Position numbers and translations under genes: made by a program. A stretch of DNA of 13,347 nt from an uncultured Clostridia bacterium. Lineage in GTDB: Bacteria > Bacillota > Clostridia > Lachnospirales > CAG-274. The stretch spans positions 1 to 13,347 of the forward strand of contig CAMOYW010000006.1 of NCBI GenBank assembly GCA_946630405.1, read 5' to 3'. The notes below the pieces were generated by a model that searched no databases, was not told where the DNA came from, and saw only the letters and a program-made list of their open reading frames with translations. This document shows positions 7,562 to 13,347 of this stretch, in pieces (position 1 is the first letter of the stretch; each line of letters starts with the position of its first letter).

Positions 7562-7632
7562 AATGATCAGTCGTTCACGATATGATAAGGCTCATAAATA
7601 ATCAGACTCAAACAAGTTTAAGTCCGATCATT
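7562..7632 (-). promoter_or_regulatory. Candidate structured mRNA leader (branched RNA element) of the GltB-like gene
   Basis: In the leader transcribed on the minus strand, AAUGAUC (7632-7626) can pair perfectly with GAUCAUU (7568-7562). This encloses three local hairpins: an 8-bp stem with one G-U pair (7617-7624 with 7605-7612, loop CUUG), a 5-bp stem UAUGA/UCAUA (7596-7592 with 7585-7581), and a small UCG-UGAA-CGA hairpin (7580-7571). The first hairpin can alternatively extend to 12 bp (7601-7628), which would break the closing stem and so offers two exclusive states. I cannot match it to a riboswitch class I know. The sequence is AT-rich, so chance folding remains possible. Confidence 0.4.
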
Positions 7633-7659
7633 AATTTGCTTAATATAAATCATAGATTG

Positions 7660-7688
7660 ATTATAGCACACGGCTATCTAAAATGCAA
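7660..7688 (-). promoter_or_regulatory. SigA-type promoter of the GltB-like gene
   Basis: On the minus strand TTGCAT (7688-7683) is followed after exactly 17 bases by a perfect TATAAT (7665-7660), preceded by TGTGC, which adds an extended -10 TGn. Transcription should start near 7653, giving a leader of about 175 nt before the ATG at 7476. Confidence 0.8.
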
Positions 7689-7714
7689 CACATAAAGGGG
7701 GTGTAAAAACAGGT

Positions 7715-7827
7715 TTTTCGCCAATTTGCAGCCGTTCTGCGCGTCACATAAAGCGGCAAAGAATGCAGACTCCATCTGCTCCTCAGCGAAAATGCGTTCT
7801 CCGCCTGCGGATTAAAATCTGCAACGC
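7715..7827. other. Inverted-repeat-rich block downstream of metK, possible dispersed repeat or structured RNA
   Basis: TTTTCGC (7715-7721) pairs with GCGAAAA (7786-7792). Between them lie two hairpins: TTT-GCCG/CGGC-AAA (7725-7734 with 7754-7760, with a 3-base bulge) and GCAGA/TCTGC (7765-7769 with 7775-7779). Together these form a three-way junction. Next to it is a fourth stem, GCGTT/AACGC (7794-7798 with 7823-7827), holding an inner TCCG/CGGA hairpin. By eye the block is richer in G and C than its surroundings. The minus strand is also open for 63 codons (7852-7664, stop 7663-7661) without a usable start. It lies upstream of the next promoter, so on the minus strand it would be transcribed only as metK 3' UTR. 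It could be a dispersed intergenic repeat, a degraded element or an RNA processing site. Confidence 0.4.
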
Positions 7828-7874
7828 CAATATTGCTCCTGTAATTAATTATTTACATTGCCCTTTACAACTCA

Positions 7875-9047
7875 TTATTTCAAAAGTTCGGCAAAAGGCT
7901 CGGTCTTATCAAGCTTTTCCCAAGGGAGAGCCACATCACTTCTGCCAAAATGGCCGTATGCCGAAGTCTGCTTATATATAGGTCTTCTCAAATCAAGAGT
8001 TTTTATGATCGCATCGGGTCTCAAGTCGAATACTTCTTTTATTTTATCGACTATAAGCTCTTCGGATACCTTCGCCGTACCGTATGTATTTATATATATG
8101 GAAAGGGGCTGTGCAACACCTATCGCATAGCTCAATTGAAGCTCGCATTTGTCCGCCACGCCGCTTGCAACAATGTTTTTTGCCACATATCTTGCCATAT
8201 AAGCCGCAGAACGATCCACCTTTGTGGGATCCTTTCCACTGAAAGCACCGCCTCCGTGGCTTGCATAGCCACCGTAGGTATCTACAATTATCTTTCTTCC
8301 CGTAAGTCCCGCATCTCCCTGCGGTCCGCCTATTACAAACCTTCCTGTGGGATTGATATAGTATTTTGTGTTATCGTCAAGAAGTTCCTTTGGAAGTACT
8401 GCCTTTATGACCTTCTCGATAACATCTTTTCTGATGGTTTCATTGTCGACATTTGCACTGTGCTGTGTGGATATAACGACCGTATCTATCCTTTTGACCT
8501 TGTCATCATCATATTCCACTGTAACCTGACTTTTACCGTCGGGTCTCAAGTAATCAATTGTACCGTCTTTGCGCACGTCCGCAAGCCTTTTTGTAAGCTT
8601 ATGTGCATAATATATGGGTGCAGGCATGTAGGTCTCGGTCTCGTTGCAGGCAAAGCCAAACATCATACCCTGATCTCCCGCTCCCGTATTGTTTTCACCC
8701 TCGCCCATTCTCGATTCGAGGGAGCTGTCAACACCCTGTGCTATATCGGGGCTTTGTCCCTTTACTGCGGTAAGCACGGCACAGCTGTCGCAGTCAAAGC
8801 CGTACTTTGCTCTGTCATAGCCTATTTCTCTGACCGTATCTCTTGCTATCTTATCAAGATCCACATAGCAGTTTGTGGTTATCTCGCCCGATATAAGTAT
8901 CAAACCCGTTGTTGCAAAGGTCTCACATGCTACCCTTGCGTTGGGATCTTTTTCAAATATGGCATCAAGTACCGCATCGGATATTCTGTCACATATTTTA
9001 TCGGGATGTCCCTCCGTGACCGACTCCGATGTAAAAAACTTCTTCAT
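7875..9047 (-). CDS. metK: S-adenosylmethionine synthetase
   Basis: MetK makes S-adenosylmethionine, phosphate and pyrophosphate from methionine and ATP in the cytoplasm, as a tetramer needing Mg and K ions. The 390-residue length is typical. Signatures: FTSESVTEGHPDKICDRISDA (5-25, ATP/Mg site), GAGDQGMMFG (122-131), and the P-loop-like GGGAFSGKDPTKVDRSAAY (265-283); INPTGRFVIGGPQGDAGLTGRK (231-252) is also conserved. It follows the YbjQ-like gene by 25 nt with GGAGG upstream of its ATG, so both are probably read from the promoter at 9940-9968. No SAM riboswitch precedes it: the operon leader is only about 45 nt, and the gap before metK is too short. Its product feeds SAM-dependent enzymes such as TrmL. 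Confidence 0.98.
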   Translation of the reverse strand: MKKFFTSESVTEGHPDKICDRISDAVLDAIFEKDPNARVACETFATTGLILISGEITTNCYVDLDKIARDTVREIGYDRAKYGFDCDSCAVLTAVKGQSPDIAQGVDSSLESRMGEGENNTGAGDQGMMFGFACNETETYMPAPIYYAHKLTKRLADVRKDGTIDYLRPDGKSQVTVEYDDDKVKRIDTVVISTQHSANVDNETIRKDVIEKVIKAVLPKELLDDNTKYYINPTGRFVIGGPQGDAGLTGRKIIVDTYGGYASHGGGAFSGKDPTKVDRSAAYMARYVAKNIVASGVADKCELQLSYAIGVAQPLSIYINTYGTAKVSEELIVDKIKEVFDLRPDAIIKTLDLRRPIYKQTSAYGHFGRSDVALPWEKLDKTEPFAELLK

Positions 9048-9072
9048 TTAAGTATACGCCTCCGCCTTGAAA

Positions 9073-9888
9073 TCACTTCAATATATAATTATTTTCGCCT
9101 TCAAGCTCAAGTATTTCCTTACCAACCATATTTTTAAGCTGGATTATAAGATCCATACTGGGAATATCGTTTAAGGAATCCTGTATATTTCTGTAAGGCA
9201 CAGCCTCGGTCTTATCGGAAAGGAATTCGTATATTCTCCTTTCAACAGGTGTAAGTTCAAGGCTTTCAAGCCACTCGTTCTTTTCTCTTTCAAGTTCCTT
9301 CTTTTCTTCGACCGCTTTAAGCTGCTGTTCTTTTGCACGCTTTCTGTCCTGCATATCGGAAAAGACCTTGTCCCTTATCATTATCTTGTCGGTGATCATA
9401 CCCTCTTCGATGATCTCCTTTTCGACAAGCTCTTCAAGAGAAAGATATTTAACTGCTGTGCCCATTACCTCTATATGATATACAGAGGTATCCTCATTTC
9501 TGTCTTCAAGCATAGGGGAATTATTTTCATCCCACTTAAAGTAAGACACCTGTCTTGAAATGTTCTTTGTAACTCCCACAACGGCATCGGCACCGAAAGC
9601 CGCAGCCACTCTTCTAAGCTCGCAAACAGCCGCCACAAAAAATTGATCGTATTCATCAAGCTTGTCATCGGCATAAAGCTTTGCGTAGCCCGTTTCCCAC
9701 TCAGTGCTTTCTCCGAGTTCGTTTTTCTCATCTATTATTTCCTGTATATAGGCAAGAAAGCCGTTTTCAAAAAGCTTGGTACCGGAAGAAAAAGCTCCGT
9801 CTCTACTTTTTGTAAAATGAACGGATACGGGACCTATCTCCTTATAAGGAGTGTCTATATTCGTCGTAGTGATCCTGATATTACTCAT
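9073..9888 (-). CDS. YbjQ/UPF0145-like domain protein with coiled coil and C-terminal winged-helix-like region
   Basis: From the chosen start the protein has 271 residues. The N-terminal part (about 1-148) resembles YbjQ/UPF0145 proteins: it opens with ITTTNIDTPYKEIGPVSVHF, continues with a helix ending LRRVAAAFGADAVVGV (91-106), and closes with YHIEVMGTAVKY (137-148). A charged coiled coil follows (about 150-207). The last 60 residues (LTPVERRIYEFLSD at 212-225, then two helices and ILELEGENNYILK) look like a small winged-helix module; this is my inference. YbjQ proteins form pentameric rings of uncertain role. No signal peptide or membrane helix. The ATG at 9888 has GAGGT eight bases upstream; the longer frame to 10038 runs through the promoter and is rejected. 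It is first in an operon with metK, but a link to SAM metabolism is not shown by sequence. Confidence 0.75.
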   Translation of the reverse strand: MSNIRITTTNIDTPYKEIGPVSVHFTKSRDGAFSSGTKLFENGFLAYIQEIIDEKNELGESTEWETGYAKLYADDKLDEYDQFFVAAVCELRRVAAAFGADAVVGVTKNISRQVSYFKWDENNSPMLEDRNEDTSVYHIEVMGTAVKYLSLEELVEKEIIEEGMITDKIMIRDKVFSDMQDRKRAKEQQLKAVEEKKELEREKNEWLESLELTPVERRIYEFLSDKTEAVPYRNIQDSLNDIPSMDLIIQLKNMVGKEILELEGENNYILK

Positions 9889-9939
9889 ATATTTTACCTC
9901 ATTTAAAAAATTACCTGCTATTTTACAACAGTCCTTCAT

Positions 9940-9968
9940 AGTATAGCACACAAAATATTTTTTGTCTA
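9940..9968 (-). promoter_or_regulatory. SigA-type promoter of the YbjQ-like gene and metK
   Basis: On the minus strand TAGACA (9968-9963, five of six consensus bases) is followed after 17 bases by TATACT (9945-9940), with TGC just before it as an extended -10. Transcription should start near 9933, leaving a leader of about 45 nt before the ATG at 9888. Confidence 0.75.
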
Positions 9969-10024
9969 TTCTTTTTGTACTATAATTTATGTGATATTTT
10001 CCGTAAATATGCACAAATATACAA

Positions 10025-10053
10025 TTGAAATAAACCATATATTGTGGTACAAT
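10025..10053 (+). promoter_or_regulatory. SigA-type promoter of the membrane protein-tyrA-aroA operon
   Basis: TTGAAA (10025-10030) and TACAAT (10048-10053) are 17 bases apart, with TGG just before the -10 (extended -10). Transcription should start near 10060, about 30 nt before the first ATG. That leader is too short for a T-box or riboswitch. The divergent minus-strand promoter lies about 60 bases away, so a regulator bound between them could affect both operons. Confidence 0.7.
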
Positions 10054-10091
10054 AGCATTTTGGAAAATGTATTTAGAGAAAGGACCTTATA

Positions 10092-10742
10092 ATGAAAAAC
10101 AAAACACCTCTTATACTAATGGTGATCATAATAATTCTTGCGGGAGTTGCCATAGGCTCATTGAATATGTACAACGAGCTGAACACCCCCTACAAACAGT
10201 ACAACGAGGCTATCGACCTTGCAAACAAGGGAGAATATATGTCCTCCATAATCATATTCAGAAACCTCGGGACTTTTAAGGACTCTGAAGCAAAGCTCAA
10301 CGAGATCATAGAACATCTGAATCTTATAGATATACCCTCGGGCTTTAACAAGTTCTCTCACGATGACAATGCCGAAGGAATAAACGAAAAATACGGCACC
10401 AACGGAGAAAACACTCTTTTCGGGGAAAACGCACAATTCAGAAAAAGCTACCAAAATTTAGGTATAGTCAAATCATACAGCGGTGACATTGAATTCGTAT
10501 TTAACACGGGCAAACTTGAAAGCGTGGGTTGGAGCTATACCAACTGCGACAAAGCCGCATTTGAAGATATAAAAGAATACCTGAACGCCAATTTGGGACC
10601 GGCTACCGAAGAAACGGAACAAACTTTCTCAAACGGCACATCGGGTTACCTGCTGACATGGCCAACCGTTTCCATAACATTAACGGCACAAAAAAAGAGC
10701 GAAGAAATGTACTCTCTTACACTTAAAAAGGAATATTTCTGA
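10092..10742 (+). CDS. Membrane-anchored protein with TPR-like helical repeat, unknown function
   Basis: I do not recognise this 216-residue protein. It has a positive N-terminus and one hydrophobic helix (about residues 7-24), so the rest should lie outside the membrane. Residues about 34-72 (YNEAIDLANKGEYMSSIIIFRNLGTFKDSEAKLNEI) match the short helical repeat common in clostridial cell-surface proteins, where a helix pair ends in a F-K-DS motif, and resemble a tetratricopeptide unit. A mixed alpha/beta domain follows (about 80-216). AAAGGA lies eight bases before the ATG. It is the first gene after the promoter at 10025-10053, and its TGA overlaps the next ATG by one base (TGATG), so the two membrane proteins are probably made together. 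A role linked to aromatic amino acid synthesis is not evident. Confidence 0.8.
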   Translation: MKNKTPLILMVIIIILAGVAIGSLNMYNELNTPYKQYNEAIDLANKGEYMSSIIIFRNLGTFKDSEAKLNEIIEHLNLIDIPSGFNKFSHDDNAEGINEKYGTNGENTLFGENAQFRKSYQNLGIVKSYSGDIEFVFNTGKLESVGWSYTNCDKAAFEDIKEYLNANLGPATEETEQTFSNGTSGYLLTWPTVSITLTAQKKSEEMYSLTLKKEYF

Positions 10743-11077
10743 TGGCGGAAGAATTAAAAAAATGTATAAACACCTACAATGACATAGCTCTTTCGGACAT
10801 TCCACAAAGCGAAAAAGAAAAACACAGGCAAATTCTACTTGTAAAGATCGGCTTTTTTCAGCATGAAAGGCTCATACACCTTATAGTGACCGTGACCTTT
10901 GCCATTCTTGAAATGCTTGCATTCATGTACACCACTTTTATGCCAAGTGTGGGAGCATGTGTCTTTACGGCGCTTATACTTATACTTCTCGTTCCCTATA
11001 TATGGCACTATTACAAACTTGAAAACGGAGTGCAGGCACTGTATCGAATATACGATAAACTTGAGGATAACAAATGA
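10742..11077 (+). CDS. Small two-helix membrane protein, unknown function
   Basis: This 111-residue protein has a hydrophilic, charged N-terminal region (1-42), two membrane helices (about 44-64, IHLIVTVTFAILEMLAF, and about 69-89, GACVFTALILILLVPYIWHYY) joined by a short turn, and a charged C-terminal helix (about 90-111). Both ends are predicted to face the cytoplasm. I do not recognise a family. The start has AAGGA about nine bases upstream inside the previous gene. It overlaps that gene by one base and overlaps tyrA by four (ATGA), so it sits in the middle of a tightly coupled operon. It may partner the preceding membrane-anchored protein; this rests only on position. Confidence 0.8.
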   Translation: MAEELKKCINTYNDIALSDIPQSEKEKHRQILLVKIGFFQHERLIHLIVTVTFAILEMLAFMYTTFMPSVGACVFTALILILLVPYIWHYYKLENGVQALYRIYDKLEDNK

Positions 11078-12138
11078 CTGTCGGAATAATCGGACTCGGA
11101 CTTATAGGCGGCTCTGTTGCAAGGGCGCTCAAAAAAAACACCGATCACAAAATAATAGCCATGAACAGAAGCGAGGCATCGGTCAAGCTTGCTTATAAAG
11201 AAGGCGTGATAGACGAATATACGCTTGGCGATCTTTCCGCTTTTTCTGAATGTGACGTAATATTTATATGCACATCAGTAGACAAGATAGTTCGATTTGC
11301 CGAGCTTTTAAAAGAGCATATAAAAAAAGACTGCCTTATTACGGATGTGGGAAGTACCAAAAGCGGGATAGTTAAAGCCATGAAAGACGTTCCCGTAAAC
11401 TTCCTCGGAGCGCATCCTATGGCAGGATCCGAAAAATCGGGCTACACCGCTTCAAACGAACATCTGCTTGAAAATGCTTACTATATAATTACTCCAACGA
11501 GTAAAAACACCGACGAACAAATAAACAAGCTTAAAGAGCTTATAACCTCAATGGGTGCGATCCCCATAATACTTGACTGCGAACACCACGACGCTTGCGT
11601 AGCAGCCATCTCTCACCTGCCCCACATCGTTGCTTCGGTGCTTGTAAATACAGTGGCTCAAAACGACAAAAGAAACGATATGCGAATACTTGCGGCAGGC
11701 GGATTTAAAGACATCACAAGGATCGCAAGCTCTTCGGGAGAAGTCTGGAGCAGTATATGCGACGAAAACAGAGAGGAAATACTTAAAATACTTTCACAAT
11801 TTTCCCGCAACATCGAGATCGTATATGACCGGTTAAAAAACGGTAGATCTCTTGCTCCCATGTTTAATGACGCAAAGCAATACAGAGATGGCATAGACGA
11901 GAGCAAGCACACAAGAGATTCAAACAATTCCGTAAAAATATCCGTTGCGGATGAAGTGGGTGTGATAGCCAAAGTCGCCGCAATACTTACGCAAAACAAC
12001 ATAAACATAAAAAACATCGGGATAATCAACAACAGAGATTATTCCTCGGGCGTACTTTCCATTTCCTTTGAAAACGCCAAACACAAGGCACTTGCCACAA
12101 ATATACTTAAACAAAACAATTATCTTATACGGGAGTGA
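11074..12138 (+). CDS. tyrA: Prephenate dehydrogenase with C-terminal ACT domain
   Basis: TyrA oxidises and decarboxylates prephenate to 4-hydroxyphenylpyruvate with NAD(P), the committed step to tyrosine. The 354 residues begin with a Rossmann dinucleotide-binding site, GIIGLGLIGGSVARAL (4-19). Then come DVIFICTSVD (61-70), ITDVGSTK (89-96), the substrate-site GAHPMAGSEKSG (112-123), and HDACVAAISHLPHI (172-185) with conserved histidines. A helical dimerisation domain follows. Residues about 286-354 form an ACT domain (VKISVADEVGVIAKVAAIL), known in this family to bind tyrosine for feedback control. GAGG lies seven bases before the ATG, which overlaps the upstream stop by four bases. aroA follows in the same operon. 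No chorismate mutase domain is fused. Confidence 0.96.
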   Translation: MTVGIIGLGLIGGSVARALKKNTDHKIIAMNRSEASVKLAYKEGVIDEYTLGDLSAFSECDVIFICTSVDKIVRFAELLKEHIKKDCLITDVGSTKSGIVKAMKDVPVNFLGAHPMAGSEKSGYTASNEHLLENAYYIITPTSKNTDEQINKLKELITSMGAIPIILDCEHHDACVAAISHLPHIVASVLVNTVAQNDKRNDMRILAAGGFKDITRIASSSGEVWSSICDENREEILKILSQFSRNIEIVYDRLKNGRSLAPMFNDAKQYRDGIDESKHTRDSNNSVKISVADEVGVIAKVAAILTQNNINIKNIGIINNRDYSSGVLSISFENAKHKALATNILKQNNYLIRE

Positions 12139-12143
12139 CCCTT

Positions 12144-13347
12144 ATGAATAAAAAAATAAGACAAGCAAAAAACATTAACGCCGACGTAACCGTTCCGGGC
12201 GATAAGTCCATATCACACAGAGCTGTTATGTTCGGCTCGATAGCAAAAGGAGATACCCGCATAAAAGGTTTTTTAAAGGGTGATGACTGCCTTTCCACAA
12301 TAGATTGCTTTCGCAAATTAGGCGTTGACATTGAAGAATATAACGATGAAATAATAGTACACGGCAGAGGGCTTCACGGACTTAAAAAGCCCGAAGAGCC
12401 CTTATATGTGGGCAACAGCGGCACTACCATAAGACTTATATCGGGTATACTTTCGGCGCAGAATTTCGACACCCAATTAAACGGTGACGCTTCCATACAA
12501 AAACGCCCCATGAGCCGTATAATAAAGCCTCTTTCCAAAATGGGTGCATGTATAGAGAGCACTAACAACTGTGCTCCCTTGAAAATACACGGCGGGTCTC
12601 TTCACGGTATAGAGTACACCATGCCCATGGCGAGTGCGCAGGTCAAATCCTCAATACTTCTTGCAAGTCTGTATGCGCAAAACGAGACCACGATATACGA
12701 ACCTACGGCATCGAGAAACCATACAGAAATAATGCTCAACCACTTCGGTGCGGACATCACAAGCGAGAACCACACTATCAAGAGCAAGCCCGTAAAAGAG
12801 CTGTATGCGAGCGACATCACCGTACCGGGGGATATATCATCCGCCGCATATTTTATAACTGCGGGGCTTATAGTGCCCTATTCCCATATAATCATAAGAA
12901 ATGTAGGCATAAACCCCACAAGGACGGGAATAATAGATGCGTACCTTCAAATGGGGGCAAATATTGAGATCCTCAATGAACATACAGAGGGCGGAGAGCT
13001 TGTGGGTGATATAGATGTGCGCTATTCAAAGCTTAAAGCCACCACCATAAGGGGAGATATAATCCCCCGAATGATAGATGAGATACCTATATTCGCCGTT
13101 GCCGCTCTTTGCGCAGAAGGTACTACACTTGTACAGGATGCCACAGAGCTTAAGGTGAAGGAAAGCAACCGTATCGTCACCATGATAAACGAGCTTTCAA
13201 AGCTTGGTGCCGTAATGACGGAAACAGACGACGGCATGGTGATAAGAGGCTCGCAGGAGCTTCACGGTGCCACGGTATACTCACATCTCGACCACAGAGT
13301 TGCCATGAGTTGCGCCATAGCTGGACTTATGGCAGACGGAGAAACCA
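12144..13347 (+). CDS. aroA: 5-enolpyruvylshikimate-3-phosphate synthase, C-terminus outside window
   Basis: AroA joins shikimate 3-phosphate and phosphoenolpyruvate, the sixth shikimate step. The frame is open to the window end: 401 complete codons of the usual roughly 420-430. The ATG at 12144 lies five bases after the tyrA stop, with GGGAG (12131-12135) eight bases upstream. Motifs: PGDKSISHRA (18-27, catalytic K21), GNSGTTIRLISG (90-101), GDASIQKRPM (114-123), SAQVK (164-168), SRNHTE (190-195), INPTRTG (256-262), D312 in RMIDEIPIFAVAA, E340 in ELKVKESNR, and DHRVAMSCAIAG (383-394). The set GDKS, SAQxK, RxHxE and NxTR is the pattern described for class II (glyphosate-tolerant) enzymes; actual tolerance is not shown. 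With tyrA it forms an aromatic amino acid operon. Confidence 0.97.
   Translation, partial: MNKKIRQAKNINADVTVPGDKSISHRAVMFGSIAKGDTRIKGFLKGDDCLSTIDCFRKLGVDIEEYNDEIIVHGRGLHGLKKPEEPLYVGNSGTTIRLISGILSAQNFDTQLNGDASIQKRPMSRIIKPLSKMGACIESTNNCAPLKIHGGSLHGIEYTMPMASAQVKSSILLASLYAQNETTIYEPTASRNHTEIMLNHFGADITSENHTIKSKPVKELYASDITVPGDISSAAYFITAGLIVPYSHIIIRNVGINPTRTGIIDAYLQMGANIEILNEHTEGGELVGDIDVRYSKLKATTIRGDIIPRMIDEIPIFAVAALCAEGTTLVQDATELKVKESNRIVTMINELSKLGAVMTETDDGMVIRGSQELHGATVYSHLDHRVAMSCAIAGLMADGET

Larger units (their letters stand above)
7477..7874. other. Gene-free region between metK and the GltB-like gene
   Basis: This 398-base stretch has no supported gene. Reading on the minus strand from metK, it contains an AT-rich 3' spacer (7828-7874), a more GC-rich block packed with inverted repeats (7715-7827), a SigA-type promoter (7660-7688), and a leader of about 175 nt with a branched-structure candidate (7562-7632) and the Shine-Dalgarno site of the GltB-like gene. 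No classic hairpin-plus-T-run terminator for metK was found here. Confidence 0.7.

Noticed and set aside
7661..7852. 63-codon open minus-strand frame downstream of metK as a small gene
   Set aside because: It has no ATG/GTG/TTG start with a ribosome-binding site at a sensible place, and it runs through the -35 box into the -10 of the next promoter.
9048..9072. SAM riboswitch expected before metK
   Set aside because: The gap to the upstream gene is 25 nt and the operon leader about 45 nt; no SAM-box structure fits in either.
7950..9137. 395-codon open frame on the plus strand opposite metK
   Set aside because: It is antisense to a certain metK gene, is rich in Cys/Tyr/Ile as expected from reading the opposite strand, and has no family signature.
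9981..9986. TATAAT on the plus strand as promoter of the downstream operon
   Set aside because: No acceptable -35 lies 16-18 bases upstream; the TTGAAA/TACAAT pair at 10025-10053 is better placed.
9889..10038. 50-residue N-terminal extension of the YbjQ-like protein
   Set aside because: It runs through the -35/-10 promoter, has atypical composition, and the ATG at 9888 has a good Shine-Dalgarno site.
10899..11198. 99-codon plus-strand frame overlapping the small membrane protein and tyrA
   Set aside because: It is out of frame with two well-supported genes and its composition is shadow-like.
1..13347. CRISPR arrays, insertion sequences, prophage, tRNA/rRNA genes
   Set aside because: No regularly spaced repeats, transposase or integrase motifs, or tRNA-like cloverleafs were seen on either strand.

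Overview
The window looks like a chromosomal segment of an anaerobic, gut- or rumen-type Clostridia (Bacillota), probably near the Ruminococcus/Oscillospiraceae group. Evidence: purine-rich Shine-Dalgarno sites before nearly every gene; tight operons with ATGA, TGATG and 1-nt junctions; good SigA-type promoters; an ApbE flavin transferase; a glutamate-synthase-like flavoprotein with a rubredoxin-like N-terminus; and a secreted CotH protein ending in a type I dockerin, a module usual in cellulosome-forming clostridia. The taxonomic placement is inference. I saw no phage, transposase, CRISPR, tRNA or rRNA.

Layout. (1) Plus strand, 1-768: the 3' end of apbE, then mscL with a zinc-ribbon-like tail. 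(2) A strong shared hairpin (826-854) separates mscL from a minus-strand operon that runs from about 6121 down to 857: alr, trmL, a small acidic protein, a membrane-anchored unknown, and the CotH-dockerin protein. (3) A single minus-strand gene (6175-7476) encodes a shortened glutamate-synthase-like FMN-domain protein. It has its own promoter, a roughly 175-nt leader that can fold into a branched structure, and its own terminator. (4) A gene-free stretch (7477-7874) holds that leader and promoter, plus an unexplained block rich in inverted repeats just downstream of metK. (5) A minus-strand pair, a YbjQ-like protein followed by metK, is read from a promoter at 9940-9968. (6) Divergent from it, a plus-strand operon starts at 10025-10053: two membrane proteins of unknown role, tyrA with an ACT domain, and aroA, which runs off the window end.

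Metabolism is mostly housekeeping: D-alanine supply for peptidoglycan (alr), S-adenosylmethionine synthesis (metK), a SAM-dependent tRNA wobble methylase (trmL), and the shikimate/tyrosine steps tyrA-aroA. The accessory part is the secreted CotH-dockerin protein with its membrane-anchored neighbour.

I did not find a clear new defence or mobile system. The best candidates for something undescribed are the branched leader at 7562-7632, the inverted-repeat block at 7715-7827, the GltB-like protein that has lost its iron-sulfur and PGEGG segments, and the CotH-dockerin protein encoded in a cell-wall/tRNA operon.
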